Source: Frankia sp. AgB32 (GTDB lineage Bacteria; Actinomycetota; Actinomycetes; Frankiales; Frankiaceae). From it: a DNA stretch of 64,000 bases. The stretch is taken from assembly GCF_023243045.1 (NCBI RefSeq), contig NZ_JALKFX010000020.1, positions 1-64,000 of the forward strand. Direction: 5' to 3'. Position 1 is the first letter of the stretch, and every line of letters begins with the position of its first letter. The translations under genes were made by a program, and so were the position numbers. The notes under the pieces were generated by a model. That model saw only the letters and a list, made by a program, of their open reading frames with translations. It was not told where the DNA came from and searched no databases. Shown here one piece after another: positions 38,707-46,690 of this stretch.

Positions 38707-38713
38707 GGCAGCC

Positions 38714-38788
38714 CTACTCTCCTCCGCGCCGACGCCGCGTCGGCGTAGTCGGCGTCGCTGTGTTCGTCATCGCTATGGCCATCATCAT
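38714..38788 (-). CDS. Possible 24-codon upstream ORF in the leuC leader
   Basis: Begins with three ATG codons, continues [21 protein letters not shown] and stops at TAG seven bases before the leuC start, so ribosomes on it would run across the leuC ribosome site. It contains five Thr and four consecutive Arg codons but no Leu codon, so it is not a classical leucine attenuator. A TATAAT box 15 bp upstream would place it right at the 5' end of the mRNA. Confidence 0.4.
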   Translation of the reverse strand: MMMAIAMTNTATPTTPTRRRRGGE

Positions 38789-38790
38789 TG

Positions 38791-38820
38791 TTGTCATCCC
38801 AGATTATAGGATGGCAGTAT
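38791..38820. promoter_or_regulatory. Overlapping divergent promoters of leuC and ndgR
   Basis: On the minus strand TATAAT (38808-38803) points to leuC. On the plus strand TTGTCA (38791-38796), 18 bp, CAGTAT (38815-38820) lies six bases before the ndgR ATG, predicting a leaderless ndgR mRNA. A CATCC-9 nt-GGATG inverted repeat (38795-38813) covers both and is a candidate operator. In Streptomyces and Corynebacterium NdgR/LtbR binds this intergenic region; the exact site here is my inference. Confidence 0.55.
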
Positions 38821-38826
38821 CAATCC

Positions 38827-39537
38827 ATGAAACAGAGTAGCGGCGTAGGCGTCCTTGACAAGGCGGCACTGGTCCTCGCCGCCGTCGAGCAGGGGCCGGT
38901 GTCGCTCGCGGACCTCGTCTCCCGCACCGGCCTGAGCCGGGCCACCGCACACCGGCTCGCCAGCGCGCTCGAGGTCCACCACCTCGTCGCGCGCGACGGC
39001 GACGGCAGGTTCGCGCCCGGGCCGAGGCTGGCCGCGTCCGTCTCGATCCCGCTGCCCTGGGCGTTGTTGGACCGGGCGGACCGCGTCCTCACCGACCTGC
39101 GCGAGGTGACCGGCGAGAGCGCGCAGCTCTACGTGCGGCGCGGCGCGCTGCGCCTGTGCGTCGCCGCGTCCGAACGGGCCACCGGACTGCGCGACACGGT
39201 CCCGGTCGGCGACGCGCTGCCGATGACCGCCGGCTCCGGCGCCCAGGTGCTGCTGGCCTTCGCGGCAGCGGCCGAACCGGCGCTGCTCGCCGACGCGCCC
39301 TTCGACGCCGCGACCCTCGCGCGGGTACGCGAGCGGGGCTGGGCGGAAAGCGTCGGCGAGCGGGAGACCGGTCTGGCCTCGGTGTCCGCGCCGGTACGCG
39401 GCGAAGCCGGAACGGTCATCGCGGCGGTGTCGCTGTCCGGTCCCCTGGAACGGCTCACCCGCTCGCCCGGTCAGCGCCACGGCGCCGCCGTGCTCGCCGC
39501 GGCGGCGCGCCTGTCGACGACATCGACGGTCGACTGA
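38827..39537 (+). CDS. ndgR: IclR-family regulator of leucine genes (NdgR/LtbR type)
   Basis: 236 residues, start ATG 38827. N-terminal winged helix GVLDKAALVLAAVEQGPVSLADLVSRTGLSRATAHRLASAL. C-terminal effector domain with LREVTGESAQLYVRRGALRLCVAASER, LPMTAGSGAQVLLAF and RETGLASVSAPVRGEAGTVIAAVSLSGP. Divergent from leuCD exactly as NdgR of Streptomyces and LtbR of Corynebacterium, which repress leuCD and other amino-acid genes; the function here rests on that synteny. It probably also feeds back on its own promoter. Confidence 0.93.
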   Translation: MKQSSGVGVLDKAALVLAAVEQGPVSLADLVSRTGLSRATAHRLASALEVHHLVARDGDGRFAPGPRLAASVSIPLPWALLDRADRVLTDLREVTGESAQLYVRRGALRLCVAASERATGLRDTVPVGDALPMTAGSGAQVLLAFAAAAEPALLADAPFDAATLARVRERGWAESVGERETGLASVSAPVRGEAGTVIAAVSLSGPLERLTRSPGQRHGAAVLAAAARLSTTSTVD

Positions 39538-39999
39538 ACACACCACCAGTCGTCAACCCGCGACCACCGGAGATCGGAGCGGCCCCGCGGTCGCCCCCTG
39601 TCCGGGTGATGCCCTCGCGGAGACGCCGCGTCCCATTTAATCCTGTTGTTCAGCATTTTTGGTCGAAGTGAGTGCCCCGTCCGGGCCCCACGAGCGCGTG
39701 TGTTGCGGGCTACCTCCATGGGAGGTCCTACCGCCGTTCGGCACCGGCCGTCTCCCCCGGCACGGAACGAGAACCGATTACGTCGTAGCCTGTTCGAGTC
39801 GTCCGTCTCGGATGATCGGAGAGGTAACCGGATGATCCGACCGGGTCATTGCCATCCAGCGGGCAGACGAAATCGTCACCGGTACGCCAGGACCACCGGT
39901 CCAGGTATCTCTCCGGGCTCCGCGCCCGGGCGACTCCCGCCCGCTGCGGCGCTGTCGTAGGTACGACCGCCACGGGCGGCGCCAGGAGAGGCAGGCGGG
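39538..39999. other. Intergenic region before the PASTA kinase gene
   Basis: 462 bp with no credible gene. It contains an AT-richer patch near 39635-39665 and a perfect short palindrome (39712-39726). Promoter of the kinase not assigned. Confidence 0.5.
39712..39726. repeat. Palindrome ACCTCC-ATG-GGAGGT
   Basis: Perfect six-base arms with a three-base centre; a possible operator or RNA hairpin. Only the half-sites are seen; no protein is linked to it. Confidence 0.6.
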
Positions 40000-42123
40000 G
40001 TGCGCAAACTGGGTTCGCGGTATGTGCTGCACGAGGTGCTCGGGCAGGGCACGACCGGCCAGGTGTGGCGAGCAGCCCGAGTCTCCGACGGCGCCCCGGT
40101 GGCCATCAAGGTGCTGCGTCGGGAACTCGCCGACGACCCGCAGATCGTCGAGCGTTTCCTGCGCGAGTGGGACCTGCTCGTCGACCTCGACAGCCCCAGC
40201 CTCGTCGCGGTCCGGGACCTCGTCCGCGAACCGGACACCCTGGCGATCGTGATGGACCTCGTGGACGGCCCCGACCTTCGGGCGCACCTGCGGGAGTTCG
40301 GCCCCCGGCCGGCCGAGGAGGCCGTCGGGTTCGCGATCGGCACGCTCTGGGCGCTCGACAGCGTGCATGCCGCCGGGATCGTGCACCGCGACGTCAAACC
40401 GGAGAACATCCTCATCGACCCGGCCGATCCCGACCGTCCGATCGTCCGGCTCACGGACTTCGGTATCGCCCGCGTGGTCGGTGCCTCCCCCGCGCACGCC
40501 ACCGGACCGGTCGGCACCCCCCTGTACATGGCGCCGGAGCTCGGCTCCGGGGCGCCGCCGACTCCCGCCGCCGACGTCTACTCGGCCGGCGTCGTGCTGT
40601 ACGAGGTGCTCGCCGGTTCGCCGCCGTTCGACTCGACGAACCCCGTGGAGCTGCTGCGGCTGCACCGCGAGGAGGAGCCCCAGCCCATCTCCGGGGTGCC
40701 CCAGCCGGTCTGGGACGTGCTGGCCCGCATGCTGGCGAAGTCCCCCCGGGCACGGCCCACCAGTGCCGCCGACGCGGCGGACGAGCTTGACGAGGCGCTC
40801 ACGACCGCGATGCGCGATGCGGGCGCCGGCACCCTCGGCGCGCACGAGCAGACTGCCATGATCGTCACCCGCCGGGACCGGGAGGACGCCGAGATGACCG
40901 GCGCCCACCAGCGTCGGACCGCCACCCGCTCAGCGCAGGCACCCACCGGTACCCAGCGCGTCCCGCGGCCCGTCGCCGCTGCGGCCGGTGTCGGCGCGGC
41001 CGGCGTCGGCGCGGCCGGCGGTGCCTGGAACGACATGGAACACACCCAGGTCGCCGGCAGCCTGACAGCGGTGGGTACCAAGTCAGGCGGCTGGAGCGGC
41101 GGCGACGAACACACCATGATCGCTCCGGCGGCCGGCGGTGGCCGGGCGGACTGGAGCGCCGACGCGCCGACCGGGATGAGCCCCGCCGTGCGGGTACCGG
41201 CGCGCTCGGGTGGCCCTGCCGCCGACACCAACACGGTGATGTCCGCGATCCCCGCCAGCAGGCAGCCCGGTTCGGGCAGCGCGGCCGGCGGCGCCGGAGG
41301 TTCGCGCGGCCACGACCGTCGCCGCCGCAGCCGGATCGCCGCCGGGGCCGGGCTGGTCGTCGCCCTCGTCGCCGGGGCCGGGGGCTGGGCCCTCGCCTCC
41401 GGCGGCGGCGCCGACTCCTCGCTGTCGGCCGCCAGCACCACCGGAACCTCCACAGATCCGAGTGCGGTGGCCTCGTCGGACGGCACCGGCCTGGGCCTGC
41501 CCGGCGTGGCCACCGGCGTCAGGCCGGCCCCCGGCCCCGGTTCGACGGCCCGGCCGGGCGCCAGGACGACCGCCTCACCGGGCTCCGCCAGCGCGGCGCC
41601 GACCTCCGCCCCGGCGGCCAGCCCCACCGCGGGCAGCAGCCCGTCCCCCTCGCCGACGGACGACGGGACCGCGGCCGTGCCGAACACCGAGGGCAGCTCG
41701 TTCAACGCGGCGGTCAACACGCTGCAGGCCGCCGGCTTCACCAACGTCACCAAGACCTTCGACTGCTACAATGCCGGCGCCGTCGACGCGGTCGTGAAAC
41801 AGAGCCCGAACACCGGCCGCGCGGCGAAGTCGACCACGATCAAGCTGCAGATCCAGGGCAACGACTGCAAGGAAGTGCCCAATGTCACCGGCATGACCGA
41901 GTCGGCGGCGAAGTCCACCCTGAGCGGCGCCGGCTTCCTGTTCGTCAACGGTTCCTGCCCCAGCGGATACGCGAGCAGCGTGGTGTCCTACTCGCCGAAC
42001 ACCGGCCGGCATCCGAGCGGCTCCACGGCGGTGACCCTCAACCTGAGGTGCAACGCACCCGCCCCGACCACGGCGCCGCCGACCGCGGCCCCCACCACGG
42101 CCGCCCCGGCCGCGAAGAAGTAG
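40000..42123 (+). CDS. Membrane Ser/Thr protein kinase with two PASTA domains
   Basis: 707 residues, GTG start with GGAG upstream. Cytoplasmic kinase domain (about 7-265): GQGTTGQVWRA loop, VAIKVL Lys, IVHRDVKPENILID, LTDFGIARV, TPLYMAPELGSG, SAGVVLYEVLAG. A long Ala/Gly linker follows with AHEQTAMIV and DEHTMIAP segments. One membrane helix (about 446-466, SRIAAGAGLVVALVAGAGGWAL) leads to an extracellular Pro/Ser/Thr-rich spacer. Two PASTA repeats follow (VPNTEGSSFNAAVNTLQAAGF and VPNVTGMTESAAKSTLSGAGF), each ending in KQSPNTG or SYSPNTG. PASTA domains bind muropeptides or lipid II in PknB-type kinases. Two rather than four repeats and Cys pairs within them differ from PknB. No stp/pbp/ftsW partners adjoin it. 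Confidence 0.94.
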   Translation: MRKLGSRYVLHEVLGQGTTGQVWRAARVSDGAPVAIKVLRRELADDPQIVERFLREWDLLVDLDSPSLVAVRDLVREPDTLAIVMDLVDGPDLRAHLREFGPRPAEEAVGFAIGTLWALDSVHAAGIVHRDVKPENILIDPADPDRPIVRLTDFGIARVVGASPAHATGPVGTPLYMAPELGSGAPPTPAADVYSAGVVLYEVLAGSPPFDSTNPVELLRLHREEEPQPISGVPQPVWDVLARMLAKSPRARPTSAADAADELDEALTTAMRDAGAGTLGAHEQTAMIVTRRDREDAEMTGAHQRRTATRSAQAPTGTQRVPRPVAAAAGVGAAGVGAAGGAWNDMEHTQVAGSLTAVGTKSGGWSGGDEHTMIAPAAGGGRADWSADAPTGMSPAVRVPARSGGPAADTNTVMSAIPASRQPGSGSAAGGAGGSRGHDRRRRSRIAAGAGLVVALVAGAGGWALASGGGADSSLSAASTTGTSTDPSAVASSDGTGLGLPGVATGVRPAPGPGSTARPGARTTASPGSASAAPTSAPAASPTAGSSPSPSPTDDGTAAVPNTEGSSFNAAVNTLQAAGFTNVTKTFDCYNAGAVDAVVKQSPNTGRAAKSTTIKLQIQGNDCKEVPNVTGMTESAAKSTLSGAGFLFVNGSCPSGYASSVVSYSPNTGRHPSGSTAVTLNLRCNAPAPTTAPPTAAPTTAAPAAKK

Positions 42124-42143
42124 CCAGGACGCAGTCATCGCCT

Positions 42144-42172
42144 CCGCCGCCACCGGCTCCGCCTGGCGGCGG
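42144..42172 (+). terminator. Hairpin terminator after the PASTA kinase
   Basis: Nine-base arms CCGCCGCCA / TGGCGGCGG, 11-nt loop, followed by TTT, 20 bp after the kinase stop. Confidence 0.55.
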
Positions 42173-42438
42173 TTTGGCGTTCCAGGGCACGGAGGACTCG
42201 GCCTTGTGGGCTGACGAGGGCCCGACGATCACTCTGCACGGACGAGCCGGGCACGGAACCGTACAGTCACTCGGCCCCGACGGGCGCCACGACATCGCGA
42301 CCATGGGACATGTAGGCGTCGACCGGCCCGCCGGATCCCTGTTTTCCGCTCAGCCGGCGCTGCGCGCGGCTGAGCGGCGACAGCGACGTCATCGGCGCCC
42401 CCCTGCCGCGACAGCGACGAAAGCTGGTGGGCGGCGCC

Positions 42439-42502
42439 CTGTCTCTTCCGCAGTGATAAATCGGGAGTGATAAATCGGGCGCGGCCCTGGGGAAGAGACA
42501 GG
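42439..42502. repeat. 12-bp inverted repeat enclosing two 14-bp direct repeats
   Basis: Perfect arms CCTGTCTCTTCC (42439-42450) and GGAAGAGACAGG (42491-42502). The loop contains AGTGATAAATCGGG twice in tandem (42453-42466, 42467-42480). The AT-rich direct repeats stand out from the surroundings. It lies in the 522-bp convergent gap between the kinase and histidine kinase genes, which holds no gene. It may be a terminator, an operator or a remnant of a small mobile element. Confidence 0.85.
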
Positions 42503-42645
42503 AACCGCCTCTCCCGCGAGCAACGTCGGCCTGACGTGAGTCTCGGCGGGCACGCATGCTGCCGTCCGGTCCTGCTGAGGCTGCGTCCGACGCGCTGTCA
42601 GGTACCGCCGATGACCGGCGGAGGGCCGCCTGGCCGTGACCGGGC

Positions 42646-44256
42646 TCAGCCGAAGTTGTCCATGGGCAGCGAGCGGATGTCGTCGCGCCGCAGCTGGCGG
42701 CCCAGCGGTCCGCTGGTCAGGCGGGGCGGCGGCCCCTCGTCGAGCCGCAGGCTTCGCGGCAGCGGCATCGGCACCGGCAGGTCCGGCTCCGCCTGCGGCG
42801 AGTCCGGGACGGGCGAGTTGGACGCGGTCGCGGCCCACAGGTCGACCTCGACGATGATCTCGCCGTTGTCCGAGGACATCCGCAGCCGGCCGCCATGCAC
42901 CTCGACGAGCCGCCGCACGACGTACAGGCCCATCCCGGCGCCGTCGGTCTGCCGGGTCGCGGTTCCGTCGCGTTGGGTGAAGGGTTCGAAGAGCTGGTGA
43001 ATCGTGGCCGGGTCCAGGTCCGGACCGGGGTTGCGGACGCGCAGCACGACCTCGTCGCCCACCCGGCCGGCGATCAGCCGCACCGGCGCGCCGGGCCAGG
43101 AATGGACCAGGGCGTTGTCCACCAGGTTCGCGACCACCTGGATGAGGGCTTGGCGCGCCATCCGCACCGGCAGCTCGGTCGGCAGGTCGACCGTCACGCT
43201 GCTCGGCGAGCTGGTGTACGGCAGGCTCGCGAGGACGTGGCGAACGACCTCCGGCAGGTCGGCGATGGTGGTCTCGTCCGCACCCGTCGCCGTGGCAGCC
43301 GTCAGCATGTTCTCCAGCAGCCGCGACAGGCGGTCCGAGTTGTTCACCGCGGCGTCGAGGAGGTCGTCGAGCTGGGCGTCGGAGAGCCGGCTGCGCCGGC
43401 GCTTGATGGTGAGCAGGTTGCCGCGGATACCGGTCAGCGGCGTACGAAACTCGTGCGACACCGTGGCGACGAGGTCGCTGCGGATGCGGTCGGTCTCCTC
43501 CAGCCGCGCCATCAGGCTCTGCTGGCCTTCGTAAAGCTGCTGGCGGTATTCCTCGACCCGTCGCCGCGACTGCTCGTTGTAGTGCCAGAAGACCATCTGC
43601 GCGCAGGCCAGCGCGAAGATGAAGCCGGCGTGCAGCCCGGCGAGCAGCCACGCGTTGTCCATCACCGGTGTACGGGCGGCGATGATGTCGCCCATCACCA
43701 GGTTCGCGACGAACACGAACGCGATCGCCAGCAGGTAGACCGTCCACTCCTCGTACAGCGCGATCAGCGCGACGACGACGAAGAAGTGGAAGTACATCGG
43801 GGTGAGGCCGTTGGAGATGTGCACCAGCACGACCGAGCAGCACAGCAGGCCCAGACTCGCGGCCAGCGCACGGACCCGACGCCGGCCGGGCACGACCGCG
43901 GCGGCGAACAGCAGCGCGGGCGGGCTCGCAGCCAGGAAACCGTGCTCCGGGCTCAGCCCGCGGAAGACCGCGAAGAGGACGATGATCGGCAGATGCATGG
44001 CCAGGACCAGGCACATGAGGGTGTGGCGCGCCGTCCAGTCCTCCAGCGGCAGCCCGCGCCCCTGCGGCAGGCGGGTGGCAAGACGCCGCAGCGGGCCGGT
44101 GGATCCGCTCCCCCTGGCTCTCGCAGCGCCCGTGGACAGCCGCGACACCGACGCCAGCGAACGCGATCGGGAGCCGCGTCGGGGCGCGCGACCTGGGCGG
44201 GCGCTGCCGTGTCGACGCCGGGCCCGGTCGGGGGTCGATGGACTGACGGTGGACAT
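42646..44256 (-). CDS. Six-TM sensor histidine kinase (orphan)
   Basis: 536 residues. A basic N-terminal stretch of about 75 residues, then six hydrophobic segments (LMCLVLAMHLPIIVLFAVF to NAWLLAGLHAGFIFALACAQMVF). Next a coiled linker, the H-box DLVATVSHEFRTPLTGIRGN with the phosphorylated His, the N-box IQVVANLVDNALVHSWPG, the G1 box VRNPGPDLDPATIHQLFEPF and G2 GAGMGLYVVRRLVEVHGG. The C-terminal 60 residues are Pro-rich. No response regulator gene is next to it, so its partner is elsewhere. Convergent with the PASTA kinase. Confidence 0.95.
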   Translation of the reverse strand: MSTVSPSTPDRARRRHGSARPGRAPRRGSRSRSLASVSRLSTGAARARGSGSTGPLRRLATRLPQGRGLPLEDWTARHTLMCLVLAMHLPIIVLFAVFRGLSPEHGFLAASPPALLFAAAVVPGRRRVRALAASLGLLCCSVVLVHISNGLTPMYFHFFVVVALIALYEEWTVYLLAIAFVFVANLVMGDIIAARTPVMDNAWLLAGLHAGFIFALACAQMVFWHYNEQSRRRVEEYRQQLYEGQQSLMARLEETDRIRSDLVATVSHEFRTPLTGIRGNLLTIKRRRSRLSDAQLDDLLDAAVNNSDRLSRLLENMLTAATATGADETTIADLPEVVRHVLASLPYTSSPSSVTVDLPTELPVRMARQALIQVVANLVDNALVHSWPGAPVRLIAGRVGDEVVLRVRNPGPDLDPATIHQLFEPFTQRDGTATRQTDGAGMGLYVVRRLVEVHGGRLRMSSDNGEIIVEVDLWAATASNSPVPDSPQAEPDLPVPMPLPRSLRLDEGPPPRLTSGPLGRQLRRDDIRSLPMDNFG

Positions 44257-44457
44257 CCGCGCCAGTTTCTACCGGAGGCGCCTGGGAGCACCATGGTTGT
44301 CAAGGATGGTGTCCCATGGCGACAGTGCCCAGGTTTGACTAGGCCATCCGCACCAGACGGCACCGGGCTCATCGGAGCATGGCGCGAACGTTGGTGTGGC
44401 GACCAGGCTGTGGTCCGCGAGGTGGCCCCAGGAGGGTCGCCCATGGAGGAGGACACC

Positions 44458-44742
44458 GTGCCCCCAGTGGCCATGACAGCCTCGACCGCGTCCGTGATCG
44501 CCCCGCCGTGCGCGGCCCGCGGCGGCGCCTCGACAGCTGACGCCACCGGCGAAGCCGCCCTGCCCCACGCCCGCGCGCTGCCGGCCCGGCCGATGCTGCG
44601 CCTGGTCTCGACCGGTCAGGCCGGTGACGAGGGGCCCGAGGCCGAGGTCCATGGCTGGGGTGGCCCCGCCTCCTGCAACTGCCGCGAGTGCACGATGGCC
44701 CGCCACCCGGCGGCCATGCCCAGACTCACCGTTGTCCGCTGA
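44458..44742 (+). CDS. Small Cys-containing protein of unknown function
   Basis: 94 residues, start GTG 44458 five bases after GGAGGAGG, an unusually strong ribosome site. Ala/Pro-rich first half, then PMLRLVSTGQAGDEGPEAEVHGWGG and a C-terminal Cys cluster ASCNCRECTMARHP. The four cysteines (one early, three within six residues) suggest metal binding or modification. It is followed after 22 bp by a very strong terminator. No homologue known to me. Confidence 0.6.
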   Translation: MPPVAMTASTASVIAPPCAARGGASTADATGEAALPHARALPARPMLRLVSTGQAGDEGPEAEVHGWGGPASCNCRECTMARHPAAMPRLTVVR

Positions 44743-44764
44743 CCCAGCAGCGGCCGCGGACACG

Positions 44765-44800
44765 ACAATGGCCCACGGAGAGTTTTCCGTGGGCCATTGT
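44765..44800. terminator. 15-bp perfect hairpin, bidirectional terminator
   Basis: Arms ACAATGGCCCACGGA / TCCGTGGGCCATTGT with a six-base GAGTTT loop. Ends the small Cys-protein transcript from the left and the tRNA-Glu transcript from the right. Confidence 0.85.
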
Positions 44801-44860
44801 GACGTCTGAACCAAGCCAGGCATACCTTTGATCTTCTGTTGGAGATAAAGGATAAGCCCG

Positions 44861-44936
44861 TGGTAGCCCCGACCGGATTCGAACCGGCGCTACCGCCTTG
44901 AGAGGGCGGCGTCCTGGGCCACTAGACGACGGGGCC
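44861..44936 (-). tRNA. tRNA-Glu (anticodon CTC)
   Basis: 76 nt including an encoded CCA. Acceptor GGCCCCG/CGGGGCT with a G-U first pair, anticodon stem CCGCC-CTCTCAA-GGCGG, T-loop GGTTCGAATCC. Reads GAG. Followed on the minus strand by the strong hairpin at 44765. Confidence 0.97.
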
Positions 44937-45029
44937 AAGACTTTCACATATGGTGCTGACGTACGGATCGTAGTGTACACGATGCCGGTCAAGTCAGGCA
45001 AAGCTGCACTTCGTCGTTCAGCCGTACGC

Positions 45030-45100
45030 TGGGGTACCAGGACTCGAACCTAGACTAACGGAGCCAGAATCCGTTGGGCTGCCAATTACCCCATACCCCA
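45030..45100 (-). tRNA. tRNA-Gln (anticodon CTG)
   Basis: 71 nt without encoded CCA. Acceptor TGGGGTA/TACCCCA, anticodon stem ACGGA-TTCTGGC-TCCGT, T-loop GGTTCGAGTCC, U1-A72 start typical of tRNA-Gln. Reads CAG. 93 bp upstream of tRNA-Glu; the two are likely one transcript. Confidence 0.97.
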
Positions 45101-45271
45101 TGGGGCCCTGTGTTCGGGCGCTGCCCACTCTACCTCATGCCGCCGAGTGACCATGCATCTGGGGCCCCGATGCCCGTTCGGCATCCGGGTGACCTCCGCG
45201 GCTCCCCGACGAACGGGACGCACCCGACCGGATCCTCCACCCGCACCCCCAGGTCCCGGCGGGCGCCGGCC

Positions 45272-46051
45272 TCAGCGGGCGACGACCGGGTTGGTCAGCG
45301 TGCCGATGCCATCGACGGTGACCGCGACGGTCTGTCCCGGCCGCATCGGGCCGACTCCCGCCGGCGTGCCCGTCAGCAGCACATCCCCGGGCAGCAGGGT
45401 CATCGCCGCCGACATGTACGCGACGAGCGCCGGCACATCCCGCAGCAACAGCTTCGTGCGGCTGTTCTGCCGCAGTTCGCCGTCGACCGTCGTCCGCAGT
45501 GCCAGGTCGGACGGATCAAGATCCGTCTCGATCCAGGGCCCGATGGGGCAGAAGGTGTCGTGCCCCTTCGCCCGCGTCCACTGGCCGTCCGCCTCCTGCT
45601 GGTCCCGGGCGGTCACGTCGTTGGCGCACGTGTAGCCGAGCACCACCGACGACGCCCGTTCCACCGGCACGTCCCGGCACAGCCGGCCGATCACGACCGC
45701 CAGCTCGCCCTCGAAGTCCACCCGCTCGCTGTCCGCGGGCAGCGCGATGGGATCGCCCGGCCCGGCCACACTCGTCGACGGCTTCAGGAACAGGATCGGC
45801 TGCGGCGACGGGCTGTCACCGCCCATCTCCCGGACATGGTCGGCGTAGTTCTTGCCGACACAGAGCACTTTGCTGGGCAGGACGGGGGCGAGCAGCCGGA
45901 CGTCGGCGAGCGGCCGGCGCACGCCGGTGAACGCGAACGATCCGAACGGATGCGGGGCGATGCCCGCGATCTCGGCCGTGCCGTCCTCGACCGAACCCTC
46001 GACAACGCCGAATCCCGGTTCGGCTCCATCGGTGAACCTCGCGATACGCAC
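45272..46051 (-). CDS. Fumarylacetoacetate hydrolase-family protein
   Basis: 259 residues, GTG start. FAH fold: VLCVGKNYADHVREMGG (catalytic His), PILFLKPSTSVAGPGDPI, VDFEGELAVVIGRLCRDV (metal-binding E-x-E), GYTCANDVTARDQQ (Asp), WTRAKGHDTFCPIGPWI (Lys and Gly loop), LLPGDVLLTGTPAGVGPMRPG. Members hydrolyse or decarboxylate 2-keto acids (acylpyruvases, oxaloacetate decarboxylases). The substrate cannot be told. In many actinobacteria this gene precedes gltX; gltX is missing here, with the two tRNA genes in its place. Confidence 0.93.
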   Translation of the reverse strand: MRIARFTDGAEPGFGVVEGSVEDGTAEIAGIAPHPFGSFAFTGVRRPLADVRLLAPVLPSKVLCVGKNYADHVREMGGDSPSPQPILFLKPSTSVAGPGDPIALPADSERVDFEGELAVVIGRLCRDVPVERASSVVLGYTCANDVTARDQQEADGQWTRAKGHDTFCPIGPWIETDLDPSDLALRTTVDGELRQNSRTKLLLRDVPALVAYMSAAMTLLPGDVLLTGTPAGVGPMRPGQTVAVTVDGIGTLTNPVVAR

Positions 46052-46315
46052 CCCATGACCGTATCGGTCAGCGGGACCTACGCTGGCCGGTGCCGGTCAC
46101 TCGGCGCCGTCGGCCGCCCCGCTACGGCGACCGGCATGATCGGGTTCGCCAGAACGGCGGCCCGTGGCCGAGAATCGGGCCAGATTCCCGGACAGTTCAG
46201 CCGCCCGGCCGCCGGACGGGTCAGCGGAGTTCCGGCCGCCGGCCCCAGGCCGGACCCCGGCCAGTGCTTCACCGGAGAATGCCGGACGCAAGCGGATGCA
46301 GCGGAAAGGAGAACG

Positions 46316-46579
46316 GTGAGCGAGATCGACACGACCCCGGTGTACGACGTGGGGGCGCCCGAGCCGAAGCCGATCGACGAGGAGCTCAGCGTCAAGCTCG
46401 GCCACCTGGCCGAGGACGCGATCCTGCGCGGCAAGCCCAACGGCGACGAGCGCTGTGACAACTGCCTGTACTACCTCGACACCGACAAGGACATCACCTA
46501 CTGCTGGCACCCGAAGCTGCGTGTCCTCGTCGGCGGCGACTGGTGGTGCCAGTGGTGGGAGGAGATCCCGGAGGACTGA
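46316..46579 (+). CDS. HiPIP-like small iron-sulfur protein
   Basis: 87 residues, start GTG 46316 behind AAGGAG. Four cysteines at 47, 50, 63 and 78 (CDNCLYYLDTDKDITYCWHPKL and GGDWWCQWWEE) follow the C-x2-C...C...G-x-W-C-x-W spacing I associate with high-potential iron-sulfur-like proteins. The N-terminus is acidic and there is no export signal. Aromatic residues crowd the cluster, as in HiPIPs. The role is unknown, presumably single-electron transfer. Its place between the FAH-family gene and cimA gives no clear partner. Confidence 0.8.
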   Translation: MSEIDTTPVYDVGAPEPKPIDEELSVKLGHLAEDAILRGKPNGDERCDNCLYYLDTDKDITYCWHPKLRVLVGGDWWCQWWEEIPED

Positions 46580-46690
46580 TCCGCTCCCAGGGACTGATCC
46601 GCGTCAGGGACTGGACGGCTCGGGAGCCGACGGGCTGTCCGCGGGCCCGACGCGGCGAGCGGCCACGCCGCCCGCCGCGTCGGGCCGGGC

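Noticed and set aside
38714-38788. Classical leucine attenuator for leuC
   Set aside because: The upstream frame has no Leu codon, and no U-tailed terminator follows it; kept only as an unusual uORF.
42439-42502. Insertion sequence or intact mobile element
   Set aside because: No transposase frame lies between or near the inverted arms, and no target-site duplication could be recognised.
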